From IMG/VR virus record IMGVR_UViG_3300030012_004221, positions 62,001 to 126,000 of that record: 64,000 bases of DNA. One strand, 5' to 3'. Below the pieces are notes generated by a model, which saw nothing but the letters and a program-made list of their open reading frames with translations, searched no databases and was not told the origin of the DNA. This document shows, piece by piece, positions 26,325 through 33,820 of this stretch. Each line of letters starts with the position of its first letter. Position 1 is the first letter of the stretch. Origin of the DNA: a virus. The position numbers and the translations under genes were made by a program.

Positions 26325-27023
26325 TTAAATTTGATGTCCACCATTATTTATTTTAATTGAGTCAAAAAACTCTTTTCTTGCTAAGTTAGTATTTTGTCTA
26401 AATACACCTGATGCTTTAGTTGTTACCATTGAAGCACCATCATGCTTAACTCCTCTACAACTTACACAATTATGGGTTGCCACAACTGTTACAATTACTC
26501 CTCTATTACCCTCAGTAACTTTATCTACAGCATTATGAATTGCTGATGTTAATTGTTCTTGTATAGCACCTCTTCTACCAAATAATTCAACTATTCTATT
26601 TAATTTAGATAATCCAATTACTTGACCACCTTCTCCAGCTATGTAACCAATATGAACAACACCTTTAATAGTTTGATGATGGTGTGAACACATTGATGTT
26701 AATGGAATGTTTCTTTCAATTACAATACCATCATAACCATCTGATGGAAAAGAAGTAATTGGAGACATTGGGCTATATCTACCTGCCCATAAATCATTCA
26801 CATATGCTTTAGCTACCCTTCTAGGTGTGTCAGCTGAGTTTGGGTCATTTTGCCAGTCACAATCTAATGCTTCTAAAAATCGAGCATAAGCAGCAGTAGC
26901 TTTCTCAATCATTTTTTCCTTTTGTTTTTCATTTAAAGGAAAATTAGTTGCAACCCCATTTGCAAAACCTTTTTGTACAACCTCTAATTTTTCATTGAGG
27001 TTTTTAATCTTTTTTTCTGCCAT
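26325..27023 (-). CDS. folE: GTP cyclohydrolase I
   Basis: A 232-residue FolE. Zinc ligands are in SMCSHHHQTIKG and THNCVSCRG, and VIGLSKLNRIVELFGRR and GASMVTTKASGVF are conserved active-site segments. It turns GTP into 7,8-dihydroneopterin triphosphate, the first step to preQ0 as well as folate. QueD, QueE, QueC and a DpdA-like gene lie in the next 7 kb, so the product most likely feeds 7-deazaguanine synthesis. It has its own motif TTTGTATATT 25 nt upstream. Confidence 0.95.
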   Translation of the reverse strand: MAEKKIKNLNEKLEVVQKGFANGVATNFPLNEKQKEKMIEKATAAYARFLEALDCDWQNDPNSADTPRRVAKAYVNDLWAGRYSPMSPITSFPSDGYDGIVIERNIPLTSMCSHHHQTIKGVVHIGYIAGEGGQVIGLSKLNRIVELFGRRGAIQEQLTSAIHNAVDKVTEGNRGVIVTVVATHNCVSCRGVKHDGASMVTTKASGVFRQNTNLARKEFFDSIKINNGGHQI

Positions 27024-27047
27024 TGTTTATAACTTTTTATTATTATT

Positions 27048-27057
27048 AATATACAAA
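27048..27057 (-). promoter_or_regulatory. candidate promoter of folE (TTTGTATATT)
   Basis: A perfect TTTGTATATT on the minus strand 25 nt before the folE ATG, followed by an AAAAAGTTATAAAC leader that touches the start. It lies right after a terminator-like hairpin. Confidence 0.55.
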
Positions 27058-27059
27058 TT

Positions 27060-27079
27060 AATTTGGACAATTCCAAATT
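27060..27079 (-). terminator. hairpin between LamG-like gene and folE
   Basis: Eight perfect base pairs (AATTTGGA with TCCAAATT) and a 4-nt loop, three nt after the stop of the LamG-like gene. No clean U-tract follows, so it may be a weak terminator or an RNA-processing element. Confidence 0.45.
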
Positions 27080-27082
27080 AAG

Positions 27083-28153
27083 TTAACTAAGTCCATATCT
27101 ACCTTTTAGGGCATCATACACATCACTTATTTCACTATTTGATAATGCTTTATTGTAACATAATACAGCTCCAATACCATTAGGTCCTTCTACAGCACCA
27201 GCATAACCATATCCTACTCTAACATTTAATGCTGGGTCTAAAGCTGTATTACTTCTTGAATTATAACTTGCAACCCAATTTGCTCCATTTTTAGAATAAA
27301 ATCCAGTTCTAGCAGTTGATGTTAATCCTGTGGTCATTTTTATAGCCATTATAGTCCAAGCACCCTCACCACTATTAGTATCACAAGCTGCTGTGTTTGC
27401 ATGATCATAATTAGGTGTTTTTCTTGAATAATAAGAAAATGCTTCACTCGTTTCCCATGTAACAGCTATTTCTTGTTTGTAAGATTGTGGTCCACTATCT
27501 CCTTTTTTTTCAAATATAGTATCTCTTTCTGTAATTTGAGTACACCAAACTGCCATTACGAGTGTGCAATCACCTCCCATATTAACAATAGGAGAATGAG
27601 ATAATACAGCTTCATAATATCCACTTCCATCAAACTGATAAGCACAATAACCTCCTAAAAACTCTTTACTTAAACCACCACTTTTAGGTTCAAATTCAAT
27701 TCCATTTCCACTTACATCAAACCAAGAAGTACTGTCACCAACATAAGCACTTGCACTTATTTGAGAATCTAAATACATAGATAACCCATCCATAGGTAAC
27801 TCAGGTGGGAAATTATCTATTGGTGTATTTTTATTATTATGACTAACCATTGCATCAGCATTAGTTAAATATTCTAAAGCCTCTGCTAATGTTGTAATAG
27901 ATGGTTGGTTAAAATCTTGTTGAACTAATTGAATTAATTCTGCATCACTTGTAGGAGTATAAGAAATTGGTACTATGCCTGAAGATGGTGCTTTTGTTAC
28001 TACATAACCAGTTGATACTGTTTGAGCATAATAATCTGTTTCAGCTGAAGGTCCGTAATTACCATCAACAACTGCCTTATTAATATCACTTTTTACAATT
28101 GAATTTGAATCTACTTCTTCAGAAACTTTTACAGGGGGACGATCCATTGACAT
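27083..28153 (-). CDS. LamG/concanavalin-like structural or adhesin protein
   Basis: A 356-residue protein. The N-terminal 120 residues are linker-like; from about residue 121 (MDGLSMYLDSQISASAYVGD, SSWFDVSGNG) a jelly-roll concanavalin/LamG-type domain follows, ending in NSEISDVYDALKGRYG, the usual end of such domains in phage fibre and neck proteins. It is expected to be a virion decoration or receptor-binding protein. A late-type motif precedes the small ORF just upstream, in line with late expression although early genes flank it. Confidence 0.65.
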   Translation of the reverse strand: MSMDRPPVKVSEEVDSNSIVKSDINKAVVDGNYGPSAETDYYAQTVSTGYVVTKAPSSGIVPISYTPTSDAELIQLVQQDFNQPSITTLAEALEYLTNADAMVSHNNKNTPIDNFPPELPMDGLSMYLDSQISASAYVGDSTSWFDVSGNGIEFEPKSGGLSKEFLGGYCAYQFDGSGYYEAVLSHSPIVNMGGDCTLVMAVWCTQITERDTIFEKKGDSGPQSYKQEIAVTWETSEAFSYYSRKTPNYDHANTAACDTNSGEGAWTIMAIKMTTGLTSTARTGFYSKNGANWVASYNSRSNTALDPALNVRVGYGYAGAVEGPNGIGAVLCYNKALSNSEISDVYDALKGRYGLS

Positions 28154-28154
28154 A

Positions 28155-28313
28155 TTACGGAGTATTATTTATTATAGAATTATAAAAAACATATGCATCT
28201 TCTTTTGTATCATAAAATGTTCTAGTAGTTTCATAAGAAGGCCAATTGTAAAAAGCATCAATCCACCATTTACCAGAATCAGAGTCATAATCCATATTGC
28301 AAAAATATACCAT
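28155..28313 (-). CDS. small aromatic-rich hypothetical protein (52 aa)
   Basis: An ATG-started frame of 52 codons ending one base before the LamG-like gene start (TAATATG). The product is rich in Tyr, Trp and Asp (GKWWIDAFYNW) and looks like a compact folded domain. A late-type ATATTTATA motif lies 12 nt before the start. It is probably co-expressed with the LamG-like protein. Confidence 0.6.
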   Translation of the reverse strand: MVYFCNMDYDSDSGKWWIDAFYNWPSYETTRTFYDTKEDAYVFYNSIINNTP

Positions 28314-28324
28314 AATGTTTTAAT

Positions 28325-28333
28325 TATAAATAT
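28325..28333 (-). promoter_or_regulatory. late-type promoter motif ATATTTATA
   Basis: ATATTTATAATTAAAAC on the minus strand, 12 nt before the 52-aa ORF. It overlaps the stop codon of the phosphoribosyltransferase gene. It is the only site of this class inside the early-gene region and drives the LamG-like structural gene. Confidence 0.5.
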
Positions 28334-28752
28334 TATGGTAATTTATAATCTTGAATCGCTTTAGAATCTTTTCTCTCCCAGGGATATATAATCCATTCAT
28401 TACCTTCAAATCTTTGGGCATAAGCTGTAGGTGTAAATTTTGAAGTGTGTGGTTTGTGATGTAAAACAGCTGTTATAGCTGCTTCACTATTATATAATGT
28501 TTCTCCACTATCACAAATATCATCAATAAGTAAAGTATTTCTTATTGTTTTATCATCTGACCATAATATTTTATCAGTATATGGAAGGTTTAACTTATGT
28601 GAAACTAATACTGCTGGTATTAATCCACCTCTAGCTAAACCTGATATATGAGTTACATTTGGTATTTTTGTTGCTATTTTTTCACATAAAACTTCTACTA
28701 AATCTTCAACATCGCTCCAATTTAAATATATTTTATTATCTATTTTTATCAT
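28333..28752 (-). CDS. phosphoribosyltransferase-like protein
   Basis: A 139-residue PRTase-fold protein with the PRPP-binding loop LLIDDICDSGETLYN and an N-terminal GLARGGLIPAVLVS. It is short for the family. It resembles xanthine/hypoxanthine phosphoribosyltransferases of phages and could salvage a base or handle a deazaguanine intermediate. It lies within the preQ0 gene region. Confidence 0.85.
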   Translation of the reverse strand: MIKIDNKIYLNWSDVEDLVEVLCEKIATKIPNVTHISGLARGGLIPAVLVSHKLNLPYTDKILWSDDKTIRNTLLIDDICDSGETLYNSEAAITAVLHHKPHTSKFTPTAYAQRFEGNEWIIYPWERKDSKAIQDYKLP

Positions 28753-28758
28753 TAATTT

Positions 28759-29097
28759 TTATCTTTTACCCCCATGATATTCAACTGCATGGCCTTCAGT
28801 TATTAAAGTTTGATTAACATTTCTTCCATCAACATATATGATACCTAAACATCTTCCAAATTTACCTACTCCCATTGATTGTAAAGTAAATCTACCACTT
28901 TCTAAAAGTTCTTCTAATCTAATTTTTGAAGCTATACCTTTAGCTTTTTCATCTAAATCTCTAGTTCTTGATTCAGGGGCATTCATACCATGCATCCTAA
29001 TTCTTACTCTTTTCCAAGTATCAAATCCTAAATCTACAAGAGCATCAACAGTATCTCCATCAACAACTCTATCTAATTTTGCGTTATATTCATACAT
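28759..29097 (-). CDS. thermonuclease-like (SNase) protein
   Basis: A 112-residue staphylococcal-nuclease-fold protein. VDGDTVDALVDLG, RIRMHGMNAPESR (catalytic Arg) and GRCLGIIYVDGRNVNQTLI with GHAVEYHGGKR are the family motifs. The first Asp and Arg are present and the protein is near minimal length. No signal peptide, so cytoplasmic. It could degrade host DNA or RNA. It overlaps the flavodoxin gene by 8 nt. Confidence 0.88.
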   Translation of the reverse strand: MYEYNAKLDRVVDGDTVDALVDLGFDTWKRVRIRMHGMNAPESRTRDLDEKAKGIASKIRLEELLESGRFTLQSMGVGKFGRCLGIIYVDGRNVNQTLITEGHAVEYHGGKR

Positions 29098-29608
29098 TTA
29101 TTTCTGTTTTTAATTGTTTATACCAATTTTCTAATCTTTCTACAGTTAATTCATCTTGATTATCTTCATCTAAACATAACCCCCAAAATGTATTTTCATC
29201 TTTAAGAGCTTTAGAAGATTCAAACTCAAATGAATCGTCTTTTTTAGTGAGGCCTATTACTTTACCTCCATTTTCCTCAACTACTTTAGCTAATATTCCT
29301 ACACCATCACAAAACCACTCGTCATACCCAATTTGGTCACCTAAACCAAATATAGCTACTGTTTTACCTGTAAAATCTATAGTTTTAAATTCTTCAAAAT
29401 AATCTTCCCAATCACTTTGTAATTCACCATCATACCAAGTTGGTATACTTAAAATATAAAAATCATGTGATTTCCAATCTTCAGGTCTAACAGCATGTAC
29501 ACCTATAGTTTCAATATCAAAATAAGGTTCAAAAATACCTAATAGATTATTATCTATAACATTTTCAGTATTACCTGTATCTGAACCATAAATTAATTTA
29601 ATTTTCAT
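29090..29608 (-). CDS. flavodoxin
   Basis: A 172-residue flavodoxin with the FMN phosphate loop IYGSDTGNTENV at the N-terminus, TWYDGELQSDWEDY and GLGDQIGYDEWFCDG forming the isoalloxazine loops. It carries single electrons in the cytoplasm. The gene lies two genes from queE, a radical SAM enzyme that needs a reductant, and flavodoxin is the known donor for E. coli QueE. Ribonucleotide reductase activation is another possible use. Confidence 0.95.
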   Translation of the reverse strand: MKIKLIYGSDTGNTENVIDNNLLGIFEPYFDIETIGVHAVRPEDWKSHDFYILSIPTWYDGELQSDWEDYFEEFKTIDFTGKTVAIFGLGDQIGYDEWFCDGVGILAKVVEENGGKVIGLTKKDDSFEFESSKALKDENTFWGLCLDEDNQDELTVERLENWYKQLKTEINV

Positions 29609-29753
29609 AACTATTTTTTATATCAACTAATAATTCCATAATTTCCTCTACCTTAAACTTGCATTCCTGTCCTTCACATAAATCTTGACAGCAACGATCA
29701 GTATTAAGATAAATAAATTCTAATTTTTCATCTATTTCATCCCACTTAGACAC
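29598..29753 (-). CDS. small cysteine-containing protein (51 aa)
   Basis: A GTG-started frame of 51 codons bridging queE and the flavodoxin gene. It overlaps the end of queE by 8 nt and the flavodoxin start by 11 nt, as is usual for genes in this genome. The product holds four cysteines in CCQDLCEGQEC, which could bind zinc or an iron-sulfur cluster. No family is recognised. Confidence 0.5.
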   Translation of the reverse strand: MSKWDEIDEKLEFIYLNTDRCCQDLCEGQECKFKVEEIMELLVDIKNSYEN

Positions 29754-30525
29754 AACGTTCAGTATTAAAAGCCATAATATGAGATCTACCTGTAAATCTC
29801 CATCCTCTATCTCTTACAAAATTCATTACTTCAGGATATGACTCCATTAAAGATTCTCTATCATCCCCAGCAGGCATAGCCCAAACTTTATGGTCTGGAA
29901 TATTACATTCTTTAAGCATTTCTTCAACTTCTCCAACCATAGATAAATTTTTATCTAATACAGGTTTAATATGATAATCTGAATGGTAAGCTATTGATTT
30001 TTTAATTGCATCAATATTCATTCTTTTTGAATTATGCTTTTTAATCATCCTTTCATCTGTCACAGTACCCTGAGGTGTTTTAACACCAAGTACGGGGATG
30101 CTATTACTAAACTTGGGACTAATAGAAAGCAAGTTAATAGGGTAATCAGTAGGAAGAAAATGGCTACCTTCAGTTTCAATAGTAATAAAAATATCTCTTT
30201 CATGAGCAAAGTGGGTTAATTCATTTACTAATTTAGGATGCATCGTAGGAGATCCTCCTGTTAACATCATTTCCTTGATATGAGGATGCTGATCATATGC
30301 ATCTATAATATCTTGAAAACAATACATTCCTTTTTCAGGATGAATACTTGTATACCAAGAATCACACCATCCTCCTTCTCCAAAATAACATCTATGAGTA
30401 CACCCAGTAGTTCTAATTACTATGGTAGGGTAACCTTGACGACTACCCTCACTTTGTACTGCCGTGTATACTTCTACTACAGGCAGATTTTTACTATAAT
30501 CTTCGATTCTTTTTAACATATGCAA
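29746..30525 (-). CDS. queE: 7-carboxy-7-deazaguanine synthase (QueE), radical SAM
   Basis: A 259-residue QueE-like radical SAM protein. FxEVYTAVQSEG and the later MMLTGGSPTMHP (SAM-binding GG) and ITIETEGSH are QueE-like. The cluster motif is C42-x3-C46-x7-C54 rather than the standard CxxxCxxC. The enzyme should convert 6-carboxy-tetrahydropterin to 7-carboxy-7-deazaguanine. Start could also be the internal Met at residue 3. A promoter-like GTTGTATAT sequence lies about 26 nt upstream. Confidence 0.88.
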   Translation of the reverse strand: MHMLKRIEDYSKNLPVVEVYTAVQSEGSRQGYPTIVIRTTGCTHRCYFGEGGWCDSWYTSIHPEKGMYCFQDIIDAYDQHPHIKEMMLTGGSPTMHPKLVNELTHFAHERDIFITIETEGSHFLPTDYPINLLSISPKFSNSIPVLGVKTPQGTVTDERMIKKHNSKRMNIDAIKKSIAYHSDYHIKPVLDKNLSMVGEVEEMLKECNIPDHKVWAMPAGDDRESLMESYPEVMNFVRDRGWRFTGRSHIMAFNTERCV

Positions 30526-30551
30526 ATTTTTTAAAGTGGTTTTACAGTCAC

Positions 30552-30561
30552 TATATACAAC
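30552..30561 (-). promoter_or_regulatory. weaker early-type motif before queE
   Basis: The minus strand reads GTTGTATATA, matching eight of ten positions of TT[T/C]GTATATT, about 26 nt before the queE start and just after the queD stop. Confidence 0.35.
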
Positions 30562-31029
30562 CTATTCTCCAATATAACATGCAGCATTTTTACCATGCTC
30601 CATAAATTTAACTTTGGTAACTTTTACTCTACCTTCAGTTTCAGTATCTACAAATTTTTGTAGCTTATTATAAATATATTCAGCAAATTTTTCTGCACCA
30701 GTTGCTTCAACTTTTCTTAACTGAATTACTCCTAATTTATCCATTGTTTCAAAACCTTTAAGACCTGGATCATCTTCTGCTACTACTACGGTGTGATCAA
30801 ACATATAATCCATCCATTCTTTAGGTGACTTACCATCAATTTGAGTTTTAGCTCTTTTCATACCACCAAAATCCCAAACCCAATTTCTATGATCTAATTC
30901 ACCTTCAAAATATACTTTAAATGAAATACCATAACCATGCAAAAATCTACAATGTGTTGTTTCTGCTTTCCATTGACGAAATACAGTACTAAATCCGTCA
31001 AATACTTTACTTGATTGAAACTTACCCAT
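30562..31029 (-). CDS. queD: 6-carboxytetrahydropterin synthase (QueD-like)
   Basis: A 155-residue member of the PTPS/QueD superfamily. Cys27 and His31 in HCRFLHGYG line up with the catalytic Cys and a zinc His of E. coli QueD, but the next zinc His is Tyr33 here and the N-terminal zinc His is not evident; His26 may replace it. NWVWDFGGMKR and MFDHTVVVAEDDP match the family middle part. The role is formation of 6-carboxy-tetrahydropterin from the FolE product. It overlaps the thioredoxin gene by 8 nt. Confidence 0.85.
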   Translation of the reverse strand: MGKFQSSKVFDGFSTVFRQWKAETTHCRFLHGYGISFKVYFEGELDHRNWVWDFGGMKRAKTQIDGKSPKEWMDYMFDHTVVVAEDDPGLKGFETMDKLGVIQLRKVEATGAEKFAEYIYNKLQKFVDTETEGRVKVTKVKFMEHGKNAACYIGE

Positions 31030-31279
31030 TATACCAATTTTTTATAGCTGTTATCCCATCAAAAGCACCTACATGTCTTTTAATTTCGTTTCCATTCATA
31101 TCTGTTACAATACTAGTAGGAATGTTTTTTACGTTATATTTCTGTGGAAGATCTGCATCATAATCAATGTTTATCTTTCTAACAGGGATACCTGATTTGG
31201 CTATTTCTTCCATTTGTGGTGATAGTGCTTTACAAGGTCCACACCAAGGAGCACTAAAATATAAAATACCTTTATCCAT
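31022..31279 (-). CDS. thioredoxin
   Basis: An 85-residue thioredoxin with the redox motif in SAPWCGPCKALSPQ and the cis-proline in VKNIPTSIV. It is short relative to the usual 105 residues but holds all catalytic elements. It probably reduces ribonucleotide reductase (NrdA at 42053) or other phage enzymes. It is placed inside the que gene run. Confidence 0.95.
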   Translation of the reverse strand: MDKGILYFSAPWCGPCKALSPQMEEIAKSGIPVRKINIDYDADLPQKYNVKNIPTSIVTDMNGNEIKRHVGAFDGITAIKNWYNG

Positions 31280-31296
31280 TTTTATTTAATTTTTAA

Positions 31297-31530
31297 TTAT
31301 ACTAATTCTTCTATTATACCAATTGCTTCACTCAATATAAGTAAAACAGTTGCAGTTACCAAACTAAAAGGAATAAAAACATAACCTACAATCCTTACAC
31401 CAGATTTAATAAAACTAATTATTTGGTGTAATTTAGGATCAGGATGATCTATTGTACCATTTTTTTTGGCTAAGCGGTTTACTAATTTATCTACCTCTTT
31501 ATCTAAATGTTTGTCTTGAATATCATTCAT
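31297..31530 (-). CDS. small membrane protein (77 aa)
   Basis: A 77-residue protein with a charged N-terminal half (HLDKEVDKLVNRLAKK) and a C-terminal hydrophobic region of about 35 residues (VRIVGYVFIPFSLVTATVLL) that could span the membrane once or twice. No family is recognised. It lies three nt after the queC stop. Confidence 0.6.
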   Translation of the reverse strand: MNDIQDKHLDKEVDKLVNRLAKKNGTIDHPDPKLHQIISFIKSGVRIVGYVFIPFSLVTATVLLILSEAIGIIEELV

Positions 31531-31533
31531 AAT

Positions 31534-32379
31534 TTAATTTTTAATTTGTTCTAATTCATATTCAGCAAGAACTTGCTCTACATAAATCCTAGCTGTTTCA
31601 TAATCAACTGCACCTGTTTCATCCGCATATTGTACTGGATCAGGTCTTCCTAGTTTAATAAACGCTTCAATACGTTCTACAGACGATGCTGATTTATAAT
31701 CAGACCATCCTTCTGGGGTTGGTTTATATGAAGTATTTGTTCTAGCATAAACTTCATCAAAATCAATCTTTAATTTTTTACATAAAACTTCTCCATCTTT
31801 TAAAATATCAAATTTATCACCATTTAAATAAGGTGTATAATATGATACTCTTGATGCTTCCCAATTACCTTCAGCAAACGCTTTATAATCAGCATCTCTA
31901 AATTCTTGTCTACAATCAGGATAAATTGCATGATCACCAGCGTGAATACCCATTGCTATTCTAACAGGTGATTCTGTTTTATTTGCTATTGATAATGCTA
32001 CAGCTTGTACTAGTGAAGAAAATATTTTATTTCTATTAGGTACTACTGTAGCTTTCATATTATCTTCAGCATAATGTCCTTCTGGTACTTCATCTCCACC
32101 TTCTACTAAAGCTGAGTCTAATAATTCTACTAAACCATCTAATTTAATAACTTGATAATTAACATTATGACCATTTCTTTTTAAATAATCTACTAATGCT
32201 CTTGCTCTTTTAAGTTCAACTTTATGTTTTTGACCATAGTCAAATGACATAGCTGTTACTGTTTCAAATTCATCAAGACATCTAAGCAATAATGTACTTG
32301 AATCCATACCACCTGAAAGTGATACTACTGCATGTTTTGGACGTGCTGCGTCTTTAAAATTAATTTCTAATTGTGTCAT
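31534..32379 (-). CDS. queC: QueC-like preQ0 synthase lacking zinc cysteines
   Basis: A 281-residue QueC-family PP-loop ATPase. LSGGMDSSTLL (residues 21-31) is the ATP pyrophosphatase loop, and SFDYGQKHKVEL and AIYPDCRQEF are QueC-specific. QueC normally turns 7-carboxy-7-deazaguanine into preQ0 and carries a C-terminal zinc knot with four Cys. Here the aligned region (about residues 214-240: SYKPTPEGWSDYKSASSVER) has none, the knot positions being mostly serine. It may still make preQ0 or give another amide product. Confidence 0.9.
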   Translation of the reverse strand: MTQLEINFKDAARPKHAVVSLSGGMDSSTLLLRCLDEFETVTAMSFDYGQKHKVELKRARALVDYLKRNGHNVNYQVIKLDGLVELLDSALVEGGDEVPEGHYAEDNMKATVVPNRNKIFSSLVQAVALSIANKTESPVRIAMGIHAGDHAIYPDCRQEFRDADYKAFAEGNWEASRVSYYTPYLNGDKFDILKDGEVLCKKLKIDFDEVYARTNTSYKPTPEGWSDYKSASSVERIEAFIKLGRPDPVQYADETGAVDYETARIYVEQVLAEYELEQIKN

Positions 32380-32428
32380 TTTTATTATATTAAAATTTGC
32401 CAGGTATTATAAAGCGTATAGGCAAACG

Positions 32429-32650
32429 CTACATTTCATTTAATTTAAGCATTTTTTCTCTAATAACCACCCTAAAGTGATTATTTTGTATTTTAGCACT
32501 ACCTCCTTGTTTAAGAAGCTTTCTAAATAAAAATTCTTCATTTTCATTCCAAAATTCACTTAAAGCTATAATTTCATCTTTATTAGCTACTTCTTTACTT
32601 TTATTTAAGTAAACTTTATGAGTTGATCTTATTGATTGTTTTTTTAACAT
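32429..32650 (-). CDS. hypothetical basic protein (73 aa)
   Basis: A 73-residue protein, basic at both ends (MLKKQSIRSTHKVYLNKSK), with FLFRKLLKQGGSAKIQ in the middle. No domain is recognised. A 49-nt gap to queC contains a small five-pair hairpin. Confidence 0.55.
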   Translation of the reverse strand: MLKKQSIRSTHKVYLNKSKEVANKDEIIALSEFWNENEEFLFRKLLKQGGSAKIQNNHFRVVIREKMLKLNEM

Positions 32651-32653
32651 ATT

Positions 32654-32782
32654 TTATACTTTAGATGCAACAAAAAATACAAATAATACAATAACAGCAA
32701 TTAAGGAAGTAACAGCCAAGCTAATTCCAAATGCTAGTTTTATACCAGTCATTACATAATTATGGAATTTTTTTCTTTTCAT
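32654..32782 (-). CDS. small single-span membrane protein (42 aa)
   Basis: An ATG-started frame of 42 codons. The product begins with basic MKRKKFHNYV and continues with one hydrophobic helix of about 25 residues (AVTSLIAVIVLFVFFVA). Its start overlaps the upstream stop (ATG inside TAATG). A small inner-membrane peptide of unknown role. Confidence 0.55.
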   Translation of the reverse strand: MKRKKFHNYVMTGIKLAFGISLAVTSLIAVIVLFVFFVASKV

Positions 32783-32961
32783 TACATATATTTAGGAACC
32801 CTAAATTTTAATATTGGATTACCATTAACAGTAGGTTGACCCATCTCATCAATTCCAATTTCTTTGACTTTAACTGGTTTATTCCTAAATCTACCAGTTA
32901 GTATTGTATCTCCTTTTTTAATAGGAATTATAAAATAATCTTCTATATATGTTGCTTTCAT
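32782..32961 (-). CDS. hypothetical protein (59 aa)
   Basis: An ATG-started frame of 59 codons, overlapping the dpdA stop by 4 nt and the next small gene by one base. The product MKATYIEDYFIIPIKKGDTI is followed by GRFRNKPVKVKEIG and NPILKFRVPKYM, suggesting a small beta-rich domain such as an SH3- or KOW-like fold. No function is known. Confidence 0.6.
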   Translation of the reverse strand: MKATYIEDYFIIPIKKGDTILTGRFRNKPVKVKEIGIDEMGQPTVNGNPILKFRVPKYM

Positions 32962-33764
32962 ATATTATTAATTTTTCTAAATTTGTTAACATTAAATTCT
33001 AATAAATCATAATCAACTTGATCATCTAACATATAAAAGTAATCATTCATATTTGCTGTTGGTTTCTTAAATAAACCAGCACTAGTATATGCTATATCTT
33101 CTAAAGCAGCCATTACTGGGTTAGATGTATCAATTGATTCAATACAATTTATATTTTTATACCATCCAAATTCTTGGGGTACAGCACATCCTAGTAAATG
33201 AACTCTATCATCTTGTTTTAACTCCCCAGTTTTAAGTAAAGTAGATATTACAAATAATCTACCTAATGCTTTACCTAAATCTTTATTAGGATGGGTACAA
33301 ATATCATTATAATAAGAAGCACCATATGAAAATGCTATTTTTCCATAACCTAATTCTTTATATCTTCTAGCACAAGTAGCTGCTTGTTCAAGAGTAGTAG
33401 CTTGTACAACTGCTACTTTTTCAACTCCTATTGGAAAATCATATATTTGCCAAATTGCGGCATTATGTATAGATTGTCCTGAGTCTTCCCAAACATCTGG
33501 TACTATAAATTCATTAGGTTTTAATTCATTTACCCAGTGAATTAGACGTTCATGAGTATAAGCTTCACCTAGCTCATGTAATGAGTTATCCATTATAATA
33601 TAACGTCCTTGTTCTTTTGCTTTCTGAAAATATTCTAAATATTTAGGTTCTTCATCTAGTAAATGGGGAAGACAATAATCATAGTCATTAAATCTTTGAC
33701 TATCTTCTAGTAAACACATTGGAGTTTCATGACTGATTTTGATGTTACTAACTTCGACTTTCAT
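32958..33764 (-). CDS. dpdA: DpdA-like DNA 7-deazaguanine transglycosylase
   Basis: A 268-residue protein resembling the tRNA-guanine-transglycosylase/DpdA superfamily. IIMDNSLHELG and EFIVPDVWED carry aspartates placed as in that TIM-barrel family, with GKIAFSYGASYY and VHLLGCAVPQEFGW later. DpdA proteins replace guanine in DNA with preQ0 or a derivative, protecting phage DNA from restriction. FolE, QueD, QueE and QueC in the neighbouring 7 kb supply the substrate. The family call is by motif and context, not a search. Confidence 0.75.
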   Translation of the reverse strand: MKVEVSNIKISHETPMCLLEDSQRFNDYDYCLPHLLDEEPKYLEYFQKAKEQGRYIIMDNSLHELGEAYTHERLIHWVNELKPNEFIVPDVWEDSGQSIHNAAIWQIYDFPIGVEKVAVVQATTLEQAATCARRYKELGYGKIAFSYGASYYNDICTHPNKDLGKALGRLFVISTLLKTGELKQDDRVHLLGCAVPQEFGWYKNINCIESIDTSNPVMAALEDIAYTSAGLFKKPTANMNDYFYMLDDQVDYDLLEFNVNKFRKINNI

Positions 33765-33785
33765 TTATAACTTTTTATTTTTAAT

Positions 33786-33796
33786 AATATACAAAA
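33786..33796 (-). promoter_or_regulatory. candidate promoter of dpdA (TTTGTATATT)
   Basis: TTTTGTATATT on the minus strand 22 nt before the dpdA start, with an AAAAAGTTATAA element next to the ATG. Same layout as folE and gp32. Confidence 0.55.
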
Positions 33797-33820
33797 CCTT
33801 TTTTATACAACCAAGCTAAA

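Noticed and set aside
32395-32425. Terminator after queC-upstream gene
   Set aside because: The hairpin has only five pairs (AGCGT with ACGCT) and a poor tail; too weak to call.
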